From a virus, in the IMG/VR virus record IMGVR_UViG_3300044972_000546, positions 1 to 22,849 of that record: a DNA stretch of 22,849 bases; one strand, given 5' to 3'. A program made the translations under genes and the position numbers. Below, piece by piece: positions 15,410 to 22,636 of the stretch (its first letter is position 1; every line of letters starts with the position of its first letter). Below the pieces are notes generated by a model. It was given only the letters and a program-made list of their open reading frames with translations. It was not told where the DNA came from and did not search any database.

Positions 15410-16108
15410 TTATGGATTGTTTAGAGGGTTTACTGACCGCCATGCGCTCAACAAATCAGATGTTGAAGCGCCAGCCATCACTGGCTTGTGCGGAGCAGGT
15501 TGTTGGTTTTGGGCAAAAGCTTGCGGATTGATTGAACCGCTAGGTACAGCAGAAGCCACCTTTTCCTTGGCGTTTGCCCCGAATAATTCGAGGGCTGCTG
15601 CTGGAGACTTAGCTGCGAGGTCGGTTAGGAAGCCTTCATTAATACCAAGTTCCTCTGCCTTCTTCTTGAAGACTTCGGCGGCTTTCTCACCATACTTGGA
15701 TGTCAGGGACTCTCTCACCTTGCTCAGATTAGTTTTCTTCTCCTCTGCTCGCTTTTGCTCTTCGAGCTTGCGCTCTAACACTGCGTCAATGAATCTCTCG
15801 TCTACAATCGGAGCAGAAGCGGTAGCTCGTTGCTCTCCCTGTTGGCGTGACGTTAGTGCTTCGTATACATCGTCAATAGCCTTTGCTTGTGTGGCTCGTT
15901 CCCTGAGCTCCTGCATCTCTTGTTCGAGACGTGCAATATGCGCTTGGGCATGTGGAACACTTCGCAAAGCATCTTCTGTCGTTGCATACTTCTTTCCAGT
16001 ACCAACTAACGCCGTAACTTCCTCTGGTAAGGCCGACTGTTGTGTCTGGGGGATTGCTGCAGCTTCACTGGTCGGTGTCACTTCGGCAAAAAGGTTTTCA
16101 TCACTCAT
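15410..16108 (-). CDS. Capsid scaffolding protein (gp9-like)
   Basis: A 232-residue, highly charged, helix-forming protein that guides capsid assembly and then leaves the head. The N-terminal block, residues 29-66 (EEVTALVGTGKKYATTEDAL then PHAQAHIARLEQEM), is typical of podovirus scaffolds. A coiled-coil tendency is seen at about 52-75 and 103-130, followed by a Lys/Glu-rich helical part and an unordered Pro/Ala/Gln-rich stretch; the final ~15 residues may bind the capsid protein. The ATG overlaps the stop of the preceding 85-residue gene (ATGA). It lies nine bases ahead of the capsid gene. Confidence 0.88.
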   Translation of the reverse strand: MSDENLFAEVTPTSEAAAIPQTQQSALPEEVTALVGTGKKYATTEDALRSVPHAQAHIARLEQEMQELRERATQAKAIDDVYEALTSRQQGEQRATASAPIVDERFIDAVLERKLEEQKRAEEKKTNLSKVRESLTSKYGEKAAEVFKKKAEELGINEGFLTDLAAKSPAAALELFGANAKEKVASAVPSGSINPQAFAQNQQPAPHKPVMAGASTSDLLSAWRSVNPLNNP

Positions 16109-16362
16109 TTGGATTCCTCAATTGGTAATAGGTCAATTACCTTTCGGTAAGTTCGTTTAGCGCCGTTAATATCGGCTTGTAGATACGCCCAATTGGACGC
16201 ATTGTATACATCGCTTTTTAACTCATTATCCTCCAAATTGTTTAGTTCATATTCAAGAATTTCTTTTAGGAGCTTTAGGGCAGGATGTCCTGCCACAATA
16301 ATTGCTTTACGTTCTGTCTTTGCTTCGGGAGTCTGCGCTCCCTTTAGCCAAACAGTCTTCAT
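16105..16362 (-). CDS. Small unknown protein before scaffold
   Basis: An 85-residue protein, mostly helical after residue 25, with a Leu/Glu/Asn-rich middle (LLKEILEYELNNLEDNELKS) and a C-terminal half that reads like one short helix-turn-helix repeat (NWAYLQADINGAKRTYRKVI), vaguely like a TPR hairpin. No family is recognised with confidence. It starts right after the stop of the Lys/Pro/Ala-rich gene with no strong ribosome binding site nearby (a GAGG lies about 14 bases upstream) and ends inside the scaffold start, so translation is probably coupled. A head-assembly accessory role is suggested by place only. Confidence 0.6.
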   Translation of the reverse strand: MKTVWLKGAQTPEAKTERKAIIVAGHPALKLLKEILEYELNNLEDNELKSDVYNASNWAYLQADINGAKRTYRKVIDLLPIEESK

Positions 16363-16800
16363 TTATTTCGGCCTCGTTGATGTTCCAAGCTTCGACTTGC
16401 GCTTAGTATCTTTTGGTGCTTTTGCCGGAGCTGCTGGAGGATTTGTCTTTGCTGCAGGTGCTGCAGTTTTGTATTCAGAGTTCTTTGTATAATCAAGCCC
16501 AACGCCAGCGGCTCCAAGAACACCGAGCACTACCCCAACCTTCTTATTTCTCTTGCCAAAGTCCTTAGCCACATTCCAAGCCGTTGCCAGTTTAGTGGGT
16601 GGCTTTGGCGGGGCTGGAGTAGGCGGGGGAAACAACGTCTTTGTAGCAGCAGCTTTCTGAGCTAATGCCTTATTAGCTGCCTTTTGCTCATCAATTTTAA
16701 TCCTACTGCGCTCTTCTCTAGGAAGCTGAACAAACGGAGTTTTTGGAGCAGCGGGAGCAGCTTTCGCTGCTGGCGGTTTTTTCGGGGGTTTCTTTGCCAT
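16363..16800 (-). CDS. Lys/Pro/Ala-rich protein with one hydrophobic segment
   Basis: A 145-residue low-complexity protein. Residues 1-21 are an AKKPPKKPPAAKAAP-type basic tail like histone H1, residues 48-70 are Pro-rich, residues 88-103 form a Val/Gly/Leu/Ala hydrophobic stretch flanked by Lys/Arg, and the C-terminus returns to Ala/Pro/Lys. AAGGA lies nine bases before the ATG, which overlaps the portal stop (TAATG). Its place between portal and scaffold and its basic composition recall the small Lys-rich T7 virion protein gp7.3, but no sequence homology is claimed and the T7 gene lies before, not after, the portal gene. It might bind DNA, act as a tape-like linker or be ejected. Confidence 0.65.
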   Translation of the reverse strand: MAKKPPKKPPAAKAAPAAPKTPFVQLPREERSRIKIDEQKAANKALAQKAAATKTLFPPPTPAPPKPPTKLATAWNVAKDFGKRNKKVGVVLGVLGAAGVGLDYTKNSEYKTAAPAAKTNPPAAPAKAPKDTKRKSKLGTSTRPK

Positions 16801-18572
16801 TACATAGTTCCTTGTTGTGTATCTTCAATTGGTGTGGCTGCTCGTTCCTGCAATTGCATCTGTGCTTCCTGAACCAGTCCCTGTGTTTCCACTTCCTCAA
16901 AGATTCTAATATTCTCTTGGAATAGGTCAAATCTAGAAAGGCCGAGATATTCTTCAAACAGTTTTGCGACAGCCTTGCCTGAGATGTGAGCTCTTACTGA
17001 AGGGTCTTGACCAACACCAGACTGATAGAAGTTGCTAATGTTTTGTACAATAGTAGCTTGCGCTGCAAAGTGTCTAGCCCCAATTGGGCGCAGCTTACCA
17101 GAAGCAGTTATGTCATCCTTAGTGATTTGCATGAACTGAATGACTCCAACGTCATCGTCCATTACGCGAATTAAGTCTGCACCACTCATGTTCCGTCTGC
17201 TAACTTCAAACATCTTATTCAGAACGTCTTCAACGCACTCAATTTCAAAGTGTGTAATCTTGTTCTGGAAGATACGAGTAGCGGCTTGTTCAAGGCTTTG
17301 TACCTCGTAGGCTGTCTTTTCGCCCGGAGTTCGAATTCCCATTGCTTGTTTAGGAGCACCCGCCATCTCTTCCATCTTAAACTCAAGGATAGAGATTTCG
17401 TTGTTTGCAGCCATAACGCCCTGAAGACTTCTGCCCAGCTCTTGAATGCTACCGCCTTCGCCAATATAAATCTCAGCATTCGGCCCCCATTCAAACTCTT
17501 CGACATTCCCCATAATCGCCAGAGGGGGATGTACGGCCAAGTCCATTGCGTCAGCCTTGAGGTTTTCCAGATGGTCAATGCGGTACTGCATACCCACCAG
17601 ATTGTCCAAAGGCCCCATACCATAAAGGTTGTCAGGGCGCATACGCCACTGTACGTGGCCCTTGGTGGTCTTGCCCATCCACGAGGGCATGGGGACTACA
17701 CGAATGACCTTAGACCTGTCTACAACCGTAATCAGGACGTTCTGGAGGTATTCCCCTGTGTCCTTGTTGTTAATCGAGCCTTCAAACTCCAGCACCTCGA
17801 TGTAGCCGCTTTGCAGATAGTCATAGAAGTTACCAAAGCCATCTACAGAAAGGGCGATTGCCTTAGAGACATCCTCTGTAGCATAAGCTCCTAGTGTTTT
17901 TCTATATTTATCTACTTCCTCAATTATATCCTTATTATACCCCAATTCCGGCATGTTGTCAAGCTCCCATTTGAGCTCTCCAACAGTCTTGAGGGTACGG
18001 ACGATGTTGTAGCTATCCTTAAAGCTGGAAGCCATCGGGTTAAAAGCGATGTCATAAGGACTGATGCGCTTTAGCTTAGGGCCTCTGTAGCCCTGAATGA
18101 GCTCCCCATCTTCCGTTTTATGGGTTTCGTTAACAAACACGATGTCCCAGAAAGCGTTACCATAATCAATGTAGTCGTACAAAAGCTTATAGATTTCAGA
18201 ACGAAAGCCACTGTTTTTAATCTTGTTTCCAATATAGGACTCAATGGCGTCCCTCTTTTGCTTTGTTACCGCATCTTGACTAGCACCTTCCCACTTAAAC
18301 CAGTTGTCATTGGGGAACAAGGCAGAGGCGTAGTTGGCATGCAGGTTGTCCCTAATTTGACAAATCTTGGGGATTGTGGTTTTGTTCTTCCACGGAAGCT
18401 GGGCATTTGTAGTCTTTGTCGTGTCTGTGGCAAAGATGTAGTTACGCAGCTCTTCTTTCTCAGCAATCCATGTACGGCGCTGGGTGGTGAGATTGTCCCA
18501 CATATAGGCAACTTCACTAGCCAAGCTGTGAGGCTGTAGGATGTTCTTGATTTCGGCTACCTTAACACTCAT
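16800..18572 (-). CDS. Portal (head-tail connector) protein
   Basis: The 590-residue product forms the twelve-fold ring through which DNA enters and leaves. Size (T7 gp8 is 536), position just after terL and recognisable blocks support this: PWKNKTTIPKICQIRDNLHANY (about 60-81) with LFPNDNWFKWEG (85-96), the DYIDYGNAFWDI segment (about 133-144), RISPYDIAFNP (169-179), GPLDNLVGMQYRIDHLENLKAD, and the stretch GIRTPGEKTAYEVQSLEQAA in the C-terminal half. The C-terminus is Gln/Glu-rich, like a barrel/tail. GGAGG lies nine bases before the ATG, and the start overlaps the terminase stop (ATGA). Confidence 0.93.
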   Translation of the reverse strand: MSVKVAEIKNILQPHSLASEVAYMWDNLTTQRRTWIAEKEELRNYIFATDTTKTTNAQLPWKNKTTIPKICQIRDNLHANYASALFPNDNWFKWEGASQDAVTKQKRDAIESYIGNKIKNSGFRSEIYKLLYDYIDYGNAFWDIVFVNETHKTEDGELIQGYRGPKLKRISPYDIAFNPMASSFKDSYNIVRTLKTVGELKWELDNMPELGYNKDIIEEVDKYRKTLGAYATEDVSKAIALSVDGFGNFYDYLQSGYIEVLEFEGSINNKDTGEYLQNVLITVVDRSKVIRVVPMPSWMGKTTKGHVQWRMRPDNLYGMGPLDNLVGMQYRIDHLENLKADAMDLAVHPPLAIMGNVEEFEWGPNAEIYIGEGGSIQELGRSLQGVMAANNEISILEFKMEEMAGAPKQAMGIRTPGEKTAYEVQSLEQAATRIFQNKITHFEIECVEDVLNKMFEVSRRNMSGADLIRVMDDDVGVIQFMQITKDDITASGKLRPIGARHFAAQATIVQNISNFYQSGVGQDPSVRAHISGKAVAKLFEEYLGLSRFDLFQENIRIFEEVETQGLVQEAQMQLQERAATPIEDTQQGTM

Positions 18573-20101
18573 GCTGTTACGCCTCCAAATCGGCTATTAA
18601 ATTGCAATACATTGGTTCGTTTCATCTTGTTTTTTCTGCCCATAGGGGGCGTGGCAATATCCACAGCTGCTGTCAAGGCATCCTTGATGTCATCGTGTGG
18701 GGGCTTCTCAAGCATCAACTCCTCTTCTAAGGCCGAGGTGTTGGCGCTCTTTGAATGCCACATCTTCAGGTTGTCATACTTAGGCTCAAGGGTAGCGGCA
18801 ATGCGCTCTTCCTTGTTACCCTCGCTTCTGTTAGGGCGGTATTCATCTACGATGAGGCTCAGTCCCTGCCTAGCAATGTAGTTGTCTTTAAGGTCGCGGA
18901 CAATCACCTGCTGGGCTACCGACACCTCACATCTAATCTTTCTAAAGCCCCACTTCTGATACATCCTTAAGATAGCATTGAAGTAATCGCTAATCCTATC
19001 GCTTTTAAACCTATCAATATCCAGTACATAGATGTTAGACTCGCTATCCATACCAACAACCACAAGAGCAGTGCTATCCGCTTTCGCCTTGGTGGAGAAA
19101 GCAAAGTCAATTGCAGCAAACACGTTGAGGCGACGGTCTTTGAAGTACCAGCCGTCCGGCTCGTTTGTGACGTGCTTGACGTCGAAGTATTGGAACTTTT
19201 CGGGTCGAATACGGAGATTGGATGGGTCATTAGGGTTTTGGTAATACTGCGCATAGAACTGCGTTTTGTCTTCATACTCTGCCTTAATCTTGCTTAGGAC
19301 GTTCTTATCAAAACCAAACCGCCTTCCGTCTTCCCTTCTGGCTCTGGGCCAGAGGAACGCTCCGTCTGTTTCCACTACCTTAACATAGCTGTCCCAGATG
19401 TATTCTTCAGCTTCCACCTCGTCGTCTTCGTCATACACGAAGTAGCTCTGGTTCATGAACACTGTGTACTGGTCTTTGCCGTGATAGCGAGTACCAACGC
19501 AATCCATCTTAGCGTCAGGAACCTTAATCGAAGCAATCTGGCTAAGCACAGCAGCTACGCTTTGTCTACCGTCTTCTGTGTAGGCATTCTTAGGAACCAC
19601 TACGTCGTCTAGCTTTACCTTGCTTGCGTGGAAGCCCGTGATGTTGGTTGTTAAGCCAGCCGTCTTAATGGATGGGTCACGGATGCCTTCCTTCTTGCGA
19701 AGCGGGTGGTCTACAATAATTTCACTAGCAGTCCAGCGTTCACGCTTGCCTTCGTTCTGCTCAATCATTTCAGGCCAATACTTCATGTATGTCCTGCCCG
19801 TCATGAAGTTTTTAATAAGGGCAAGCTGTTGCTCTGCAAGGTCACTCGTAGCAGACACATACAGGATGGTTTCTGTCGGGTCTTTGGTCAGCTCCCAGAG
19901 CGTCTTAAGAGCAATAAGCTGGCTCTTTAGGTGCGCTCGTGGGAGCAGTATCATTACGTTGTCCTTTCTAGCAGAGCTAGTCCACCAACGTATAAGCTCT
20001 CTATGACATTCGCCAAGAAGCAGGTGCGGAGCAATGAGGCCAATGAACACCTCAAGGTCAGACTCTGCTGCTTGTCTAATCTCATCTTGTGTCAAGCTCA
20101 T
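18569..20101 (-). CDS. terL: Terminase large subunit
   Basis: This 510-residue ATPase/nuclease motor packages DNA into the prohead. N-terminal ATPase: a deviant Walker A, PRAHLKS (54-60), in place of the usual Gly-Lys-Ser/Thr loop, a SATSDLAEQQ segment (83-92), and Walker B VKLDDVV (162-168) with acidic Asp165 and Asp166. C-terminal RNase H-like nuclease: Asp332 in AAIDFAF, Glu392 in RCEVS, and Asp470/Asp471 in PHDDIKDAL, the usual three-point acidic set. GAGGAG lies five bases before the ATG, which overlaps the stop of the WNG-repeat gene (TAATG). The small subunit is not directly upstream; two fibre-type genes separate them. Confidence 0.95.
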   Translation of the reverse strand: MSLTQDEIRQAAESDLEVFIGLIAPHLLLGECHRELIRWWTSSARKDNVMILLPRAHLKSQLIALKTLWELTKDPTETILYVSATSDLAEQQLALIKNFMTGRTYMKYWPEMIEQNEGKRERWTASEIIVDHPLRKKEGIRDPSIKTAGLTTNITGFHASKVKLDDVVVPKNAYTEDGRQSVAAVLSQIASIKVPDAKMDCVGTRYHGKDQYTVFMNQSYFVYDEDDEVEAEEYIWDSYVKVVETDGAFLWPRARREDGRRFGFDKNVLSKIKAEYEDKTQFYAQYYQNPNDPSNLRIRPEKFQYFDVKHVTNEPDGWYFKDRRLNVFAAIDFAFSTKAKADSTALVVVGMDSESNIYVLDIDRFKSDRISDYFNAILRMYQKWGFRKIRCEVSVAQQVIVRDLKDNYIARQGLSLIVDEYRPNRSEGNKEERIAATLEPKYDNLKMWHSKSANTSALEEELMLEKPPHDDIKDALTAAVDIATPPMGRKNKMKRTNVLQFNSRFGGVTA

Positions 20102-20625
20102 TAAAACTCCTCAGCTGGCGGATAGTCAGGCTCAAACGGTGGGCCTTCGCTATCTTGCGTGTATGTGTAGCTAAAGTTAAATGGTATGTAGAAGTCTGCC
20201 GTAGCAGCAAGCGAGTCTGTCACTGTAACCTTAACTTCGCCCTCTTTTACAATGTTACGTCCTACGGTAGTGCTTGCCGTGATAACAAAGCCCACGTTAT
20301 CAACTGCCAGCGTAAGCGCTGGGCCAGTGCTAACCACTGCAGCCACTGTGTACGGGCCAGTGCCACCAGAGGCAGCGTACGTAACTGTGTCGCTCTGCGC
20401 GTCTGTCAGTGGGCACGAGCCGCTAGGGTTGTCGCAGGAGAGGGAATCCTCAAAGGTAGCTGTTACTGGATTTAGCAAGATGCCGCTGCCACCAGCATAG
20501 ATGTCTACCCACGTAGTTCCGTTCCAACGCTTTGCAATAGTGAGGTCAATCCATGTCGAGCCGTTCCAACGCTTCTTTGTAGCATGGTCAACCCAAGTTG
20601 AGCCGTTCCAGCGTTTACCAGCCAT
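20101..20625 (-). CDS. WNG-repeat plus Ig-like domain protein (fibre or adhesin type)
   Basis: This is a 174-residue protein. Residues 3-44 are three 14-residue repeats of the form KRWNG[S/T]TW[V/I]D, each likely one beta hairpin. Residues about 52-157 look like a single Ig-like beta sandwich, with SGGTGPYTV and a TVTDS turn, and a Cys64/Cys71 pair that could bond. The last 15 residues are Pro/Glu-rich. Such repeats and Ig-like domains are common in phage surface proteins that touch the host or sugars; the role here is inferred. The frame is the same as that of the upstream fibre gene, separated only by TGA and CTT (see findings). Its own ATG has only a weak GGTGA, three bases away. It precedes terL with a one-base overlap. 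Confidence 0.72.
   Translation of the reverse strand: MAGKRWNGSTWVDHATKKRWNGSTWIDLTIAKRWNGTTWVDIYAGGSGILLNPVTATFEDSLSCDNPSGSCPLTDAQSDTVTYAASGGTGPYTVAAVVSTGPALTLAVDNVGFVITASTTVGRNIVKEGEVKVTVTDSLAATADFYIPFNFSYTYTQDSEGPPFEPDYPPAEEF
20494..20619 (-). repeat. Three tandem 42-bp coding repeats (WNG motif)
   Basis: Three consecutive 42-base units encode 14-residue repeats with core KRWNG[S/T]TW. On the plus strand the shared GTTCCA[A/G]CG core recurs at 20521, 20563 and 20605, exactly 42 bases apart. The first two units are nearest to each other in protein sequence. Such short coding repeats can gain or lose copies by slippage. Confidence 0.85.
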
Positions 20626-20628
20626 AAG

Positions 20629-21096
20629 TCACCAGAACCAGAGGTCTTCACGACCAGCAACTGCAGTGGGTGTACCAGACTGAACCCAAATCTTAGGCTC
20701 AGCTTCCAGCGTATCCAAGCGTGTATCAAGGGATGTCAGGTCACTCACCAAGTCAGTTACGTCGCTCTTGACGTGCGTGTGCGTTGCTGGAGTGAATGTA
20801 GTGGGTTTGCCTGTAATGCTTGCCCATGTATGCACATGATTCTCAGGCGTGTACAGGTTAAGAGTTCCGAGGGCAAGTAGCTGCCCGTAAGTAACGGGCT
20901 CGTTGTTTGAAGCAGCTGTGGGCAGATTGAGGATGCGGTTGCTGTTCATGTCCAGCGAAGCATTCATCACGTTAGGAGCCGTGCCGTCTCTGCTCAGGGT
21001 GTTCTCCAGAGCCGTCTCAATCAATGCAAAGTTAGCATTGAGCAGGTCAACCGTGAAGCTACCGCTTGACAAATCATTTAATGTAAGTTTAGCCAT
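20629..21096 (-). CDS. Short tail-fibre protein with HxH motifs
   Basis: The 155-residue product looks like a trimeric fibre segment. ASLDMNSNRILNLPTAA (46-62) is the usual fibre N-terminal MN-NRI-NLP pattern. His87-x-His89 and His106-x-His108, set in NHVHTWASITGKP-TTFTPATHTH, are like the metal-binding HxH turns of trimeric fibres such as T4 gp37. A short helical coil follows (about 110-132), and the C-terminus EPKIWVQSGTPT..GREDLWFW is a motif often found just before a chain continues with W- and G-rich beta repeats. AAGGA seven bases before the ATG supports the start, which overlaps TerS by eight bases. The stop is TGA in frame with the next gene. Confidence 0.75.
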   Translation of the reverse strand: MAKLTLNDLSSGSFTVDLLNANFALIETALENTLSRDGTAPNVMNASLDMNSNRILNLPTAASNNEPVTYGQLLALGTLNLYTPENHVHTWASITGKPTTFTPATHTHVKSDVTDLVSDLTSLDTRLDTLEAEPKIWVQSGTPTAVAGREDLWFW

Positions 21097-21604
21097 TGCT
21101 ATTTCCTTTTACAAGCGACAGGATTCGTGCGCTTTCTTCTTTGGTTTCTGTATCAATCATAGCCGCTTTCTTCAAAGCGCCCTCCTTATCTGCCTTGCTC
21201 GGACGACCCTTGCCAGAGGCATATTCTTTGTTAGCTAAATACTTTGCTGCATTGTAGTTGCCCTCTTGGGCAAGGTCTCTAATCTTCTGTAAGTTACGAG
21301 CTGTGAGTTTAAGCTCCAACTCCTCTCTCCAAAAATCAATCTCCCTACGCAGGTCGGCATTACCACAAATCTTCTTCCAGTGATTCCAGTCTGCCAGATA
21401 GGTAGAGGCGAAGTTGTACTCCGTCACGTCTTCCATCTCAAGGTAGAGCTGCTTTAGGCTTAGGTAAGTCTTGCCCTTGTACTGCTTGTCTACACCATCG
21501 AATGTAAAGAAGGCTTCTGGGTCATAGGCTGTCTCAAGAAACAAGCTCTGTGTCTTGTATCTACCCATGCTATCTAGAAAATCACTGCGAGGCCGCTTGG
21601 TCAT
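21089..21604 (-). CDS. terS: Terminase small subunit (DNA recognition)
   Basis: This 171-residue, basic and helical protein probably recognises phage DNA for packaging. The middle (about 33-80) holds FFTFDGVDKQYKG-KTYLSLKQLYLEM then DVTEYNFASTYLADWNHWKKI, a segment known from small terminases of marine podoviruses, and the part 85-125 is a long helix pair (REIDFWREELELKLTARNL, AAKYLANKEY). The C-terminus is Lys-rich and disordered. The ATG lies ten bases from an AAGGA inside the spanin gene, and its first 23 bases overlap the i-spanin end. It lies two genes away from terL instead of next to it. The call is by recall of family motifs and gene context; homology was not computed. Confidence 0.72.
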   Translation of the reverse strand: MTKRPRSDFLDSMGRYKTQSLFLETAYDPEAFFTFDGVDKQYKGKTYLSLKQLYLEMEDVTEYNFASTYLADWNHWKKICGNADLRREIDFWREELELKLTARNLQKIRDLAQEGNYNAAKYLANKEYASGKGRPSKADKEGALKKAAMIDTETKEESARILSLVKGNSNG

Positions 21605-22058
21605 CTTTAATTAGTCCTTGACAGGCTGTGAGCTGTTGCACGATTGCGTCTGCTCTTGTGGCTTCTCGAATAAGAAATTGCACATCCTCTCCAAGAAGTC
21701 CGGCTTCTGTTCCTGCATTATCTCCGCTGGCGGGACAGGCTTTGGGACTGAAACGGGCTTTGAGGCGCAGCCTACCAGACTGCCAATCAGCAATAACTTT
21801 ATCGCGTTTTTCATATTCTTTATCTCTCTCAATGATGAACTGCTTTGCTTGTTCATTGTATTTCAATTCCAGCTTTCTACGAGCTTTCTCTTCTAAGCCA
21901 AGCCTAACTGCTAATTCCTTAGCTGTGTCTGCCTTTGCGTCATCGTAGCCTTGGCTGTAGCGAGCATGTCCCCAATATAGAACAGCAAGCAACACTGCTA
22001 TTGTAAGCCACACTTTCAAGGGAATGCTTTTAATAAAGCTCCAAATAATCAGAGGCAT
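21582..22058 (-). CDS. Rz: i-spanin (Rz-like inner-membrane spanin)
   Basis: A 158-residue protein that, with the lipoprotein encoded inside it, fuses inner and outer membranes in the last step of lysis. Residues about 13-30 form an N-terminal signal-anchor helix (PLKVWLTIAVLLAVLYWG). Residues 40-95 are a charged helical, coiled-coil-prone periplasmic part, and two cysteines (Cys108, Cys146) may bond in the periplasm. Length matches lambda Rz (153). GGAG lies six bases before the ATG, which directly follows the endolysin stop. The 3' end overlaps the small terminase gene by 23 bases. Confidence 0.88.
   Translation of the reverse strand: MPLIIWSFIKSIPLKVWLTIAVLLAVLYWGHARYSQGYDDAKADTAKELAVRLGLEEKARRKLELKYNEQAKQFIIERDKEYEKRDKVIADWQSGRLRLKARFSPKACPASGDNAGTEAGLLGEDVQFLIREATRADAIVQQLTACQGLIKDDQAASQ
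21611..21814 (-). CDS. Rz1: o-spanin (Rz1-like outer-membrane lipoprotein), nested in the i-spanin gene
   Basis: A 67-residue precursor lies wholly inside the i-spanin gene in another frame, as in lambda. MKNAIKLLLIGSLVGC is a lipoprotein signal with the lipobox LVGC (Cys16 lipidated); the mature part is Pro-rich (VSVPKPVPPAE), like known Rz1 proteins, and has Cys45 and Cys59. The ATG at 21814 is chosen over an upstream ATG at 21856, because the longer form would place a charged 14-residue stretch before the signal peptide. The ribosome binding site (GAGAGA) is weak, as is common for nested Rz1. Its stop is seven bases before the terS start. Confidence 0.85.
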   Translation of the reverse strand: MKNAIKLLLIGSLVGCASKPVSVPKPVPPAEIMQEQKPDFLERMCNFLFEKPQEQTQSCNSSQPVKD

Positions 22059-22430
22059 TTACTTCTCCAGTTGGAAGTGGGGGCCGTCAATAAAGGTCTT
22101 CCAGTCCCCACCCCATGTAATCTTAACTCCAAGCTTTGCAGCCACCTTCTTAATGTGCGTAGCAACGGCCTTGTAGTATTTTAGTTCCCATGTCAGCTTT
22201 CCATCAACAAACACGGCAATATCGAAAGCATCGCCAGTCAGGTGCTTGGATTTCATTGTCTTGCTTTTGCCTGTGGCAAATAACACCTTCTGTTCTTCTA
22301 ATGTGCGGAGTCCATTAGTAATGCTAAAGTCATACGGACTGTCTACAATGGCAGCTTTAGCAAGGGCTTGCATGGGCTCTTTAATGCCAGCTAAACGCTC
22401 AAGGCTTTTCTTTCCGAACTTCCACGCCAT
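22059..22430 (-). CDS. Endolysin, M15-type zinc peptidase (L-alanyl-D-glutamate or VanY-like)
   Basis: This 123-residue cell-wall-cutting enzyme likely cleaves peptide cross-links of peptidoglycan at lysis. His63 and Asp70 in SKHLTGDAFDIAV, and His118 in IDGPHFQL, match the zinc ligands His66, Asp73 and His133 of T5 endolysin. Asp115, three residues before His118, matches the T5 catalytic Asp130. The length is near the T5 enzyme (137). No signal peptide or transmembrane anchor is seen, so a holin is expected to give access to the wall. AAGGAG seven bases before the ATG is a strong ribosome binding site. It starts inside the holin-like gene (32-base overlap) and abuts the i-spanin gene. Confidence 0.9.
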   Translation of the reverse strand: MAWKFGKKSLERLAGIKEPMQALAKAAIVDSPYDFSITNGLRTLEEQKVLFATGKSKTMKSKHLTGDAFDIAVFVDGKLTWELKYYKAVATHIKKVAAKLGVKITWGGDWKTFIDGPHFQLEK

Positions 22431-22635
22431 CTTGTTCTCCTTTGCTAATCCACATCATTGCTACAGGGCCCACGGTAATGACACGAAGCGCTATATTCAA
22501 AGCAGCTAATACAGACACTGCATACTCCCATCCGCCGAACAAAGCAAGAATGCCCTGCCTTACGTCATCCCATTGCATTACAGCAATAGCCAATATGTTA
22601 AATGTTAATGTTTTCCAGCCTTTCATAAGTTTCAT
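22399..22635 (-). CDS. Small holin-like membrane protein
   Basis: A 78-residue protein with two hydrophobic stretches (about 8-20 and 37-62), a short charged start and a hydrophilic, Lys/Glu-rich C-terminus. Residues 46-57 (LNIALRVITVGP) resemble the N-x-x-LRxxT segment of a common small phage holin-like family. Position directly before the endolysin supports a holin role, i.e. inner-membrane lesions at the time of lysis. AAAGGA lies about seven bases before the ATG. The 3' end overlaps the endolysin start by 32 bases. A regulator of the neighbouring membrane protein (antiholin) is also possible. Confidence 0.65.
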   Translation of the reverse strand: MKLMKGWKTLTFNILAIAVMQWDDVRQGILALFGGWEYAVSVLAALNIALRVITVGPVAMMWISKGEQDGVEVRKEKP

Positions 22636-22636
22636 A

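Noticed and set aside
14654-16160. Long plus-strand open frames (256 and 284 residues) opposite capsid and scaffold genes
   Set aside because: They are shadows of strongly identified minus-strand genes, with Ser/Cys/Val-rich composition typical of antisense translation and no support from ribosome binding sites or families.
17250-17894. Plus-strand open frame opposite the portal gene
   Set aside because: Antisense to a well supported portal gene; composition and lack of motifs indicate a shadow.
20494-20619. 42-base periodic repeats considered as CRISPR or a replication-origin iteron array
   Set aside because: The repeats are in frame, encode a regular protein motif, have no unique spacers, and lie inside a gene.
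21814-21856. Longer o-spanin start at 21856
   Set aside because: It would add a charged 14-residue stretch before a standard lipoprotein signal peptide; the inner ATG gives a normal signal.
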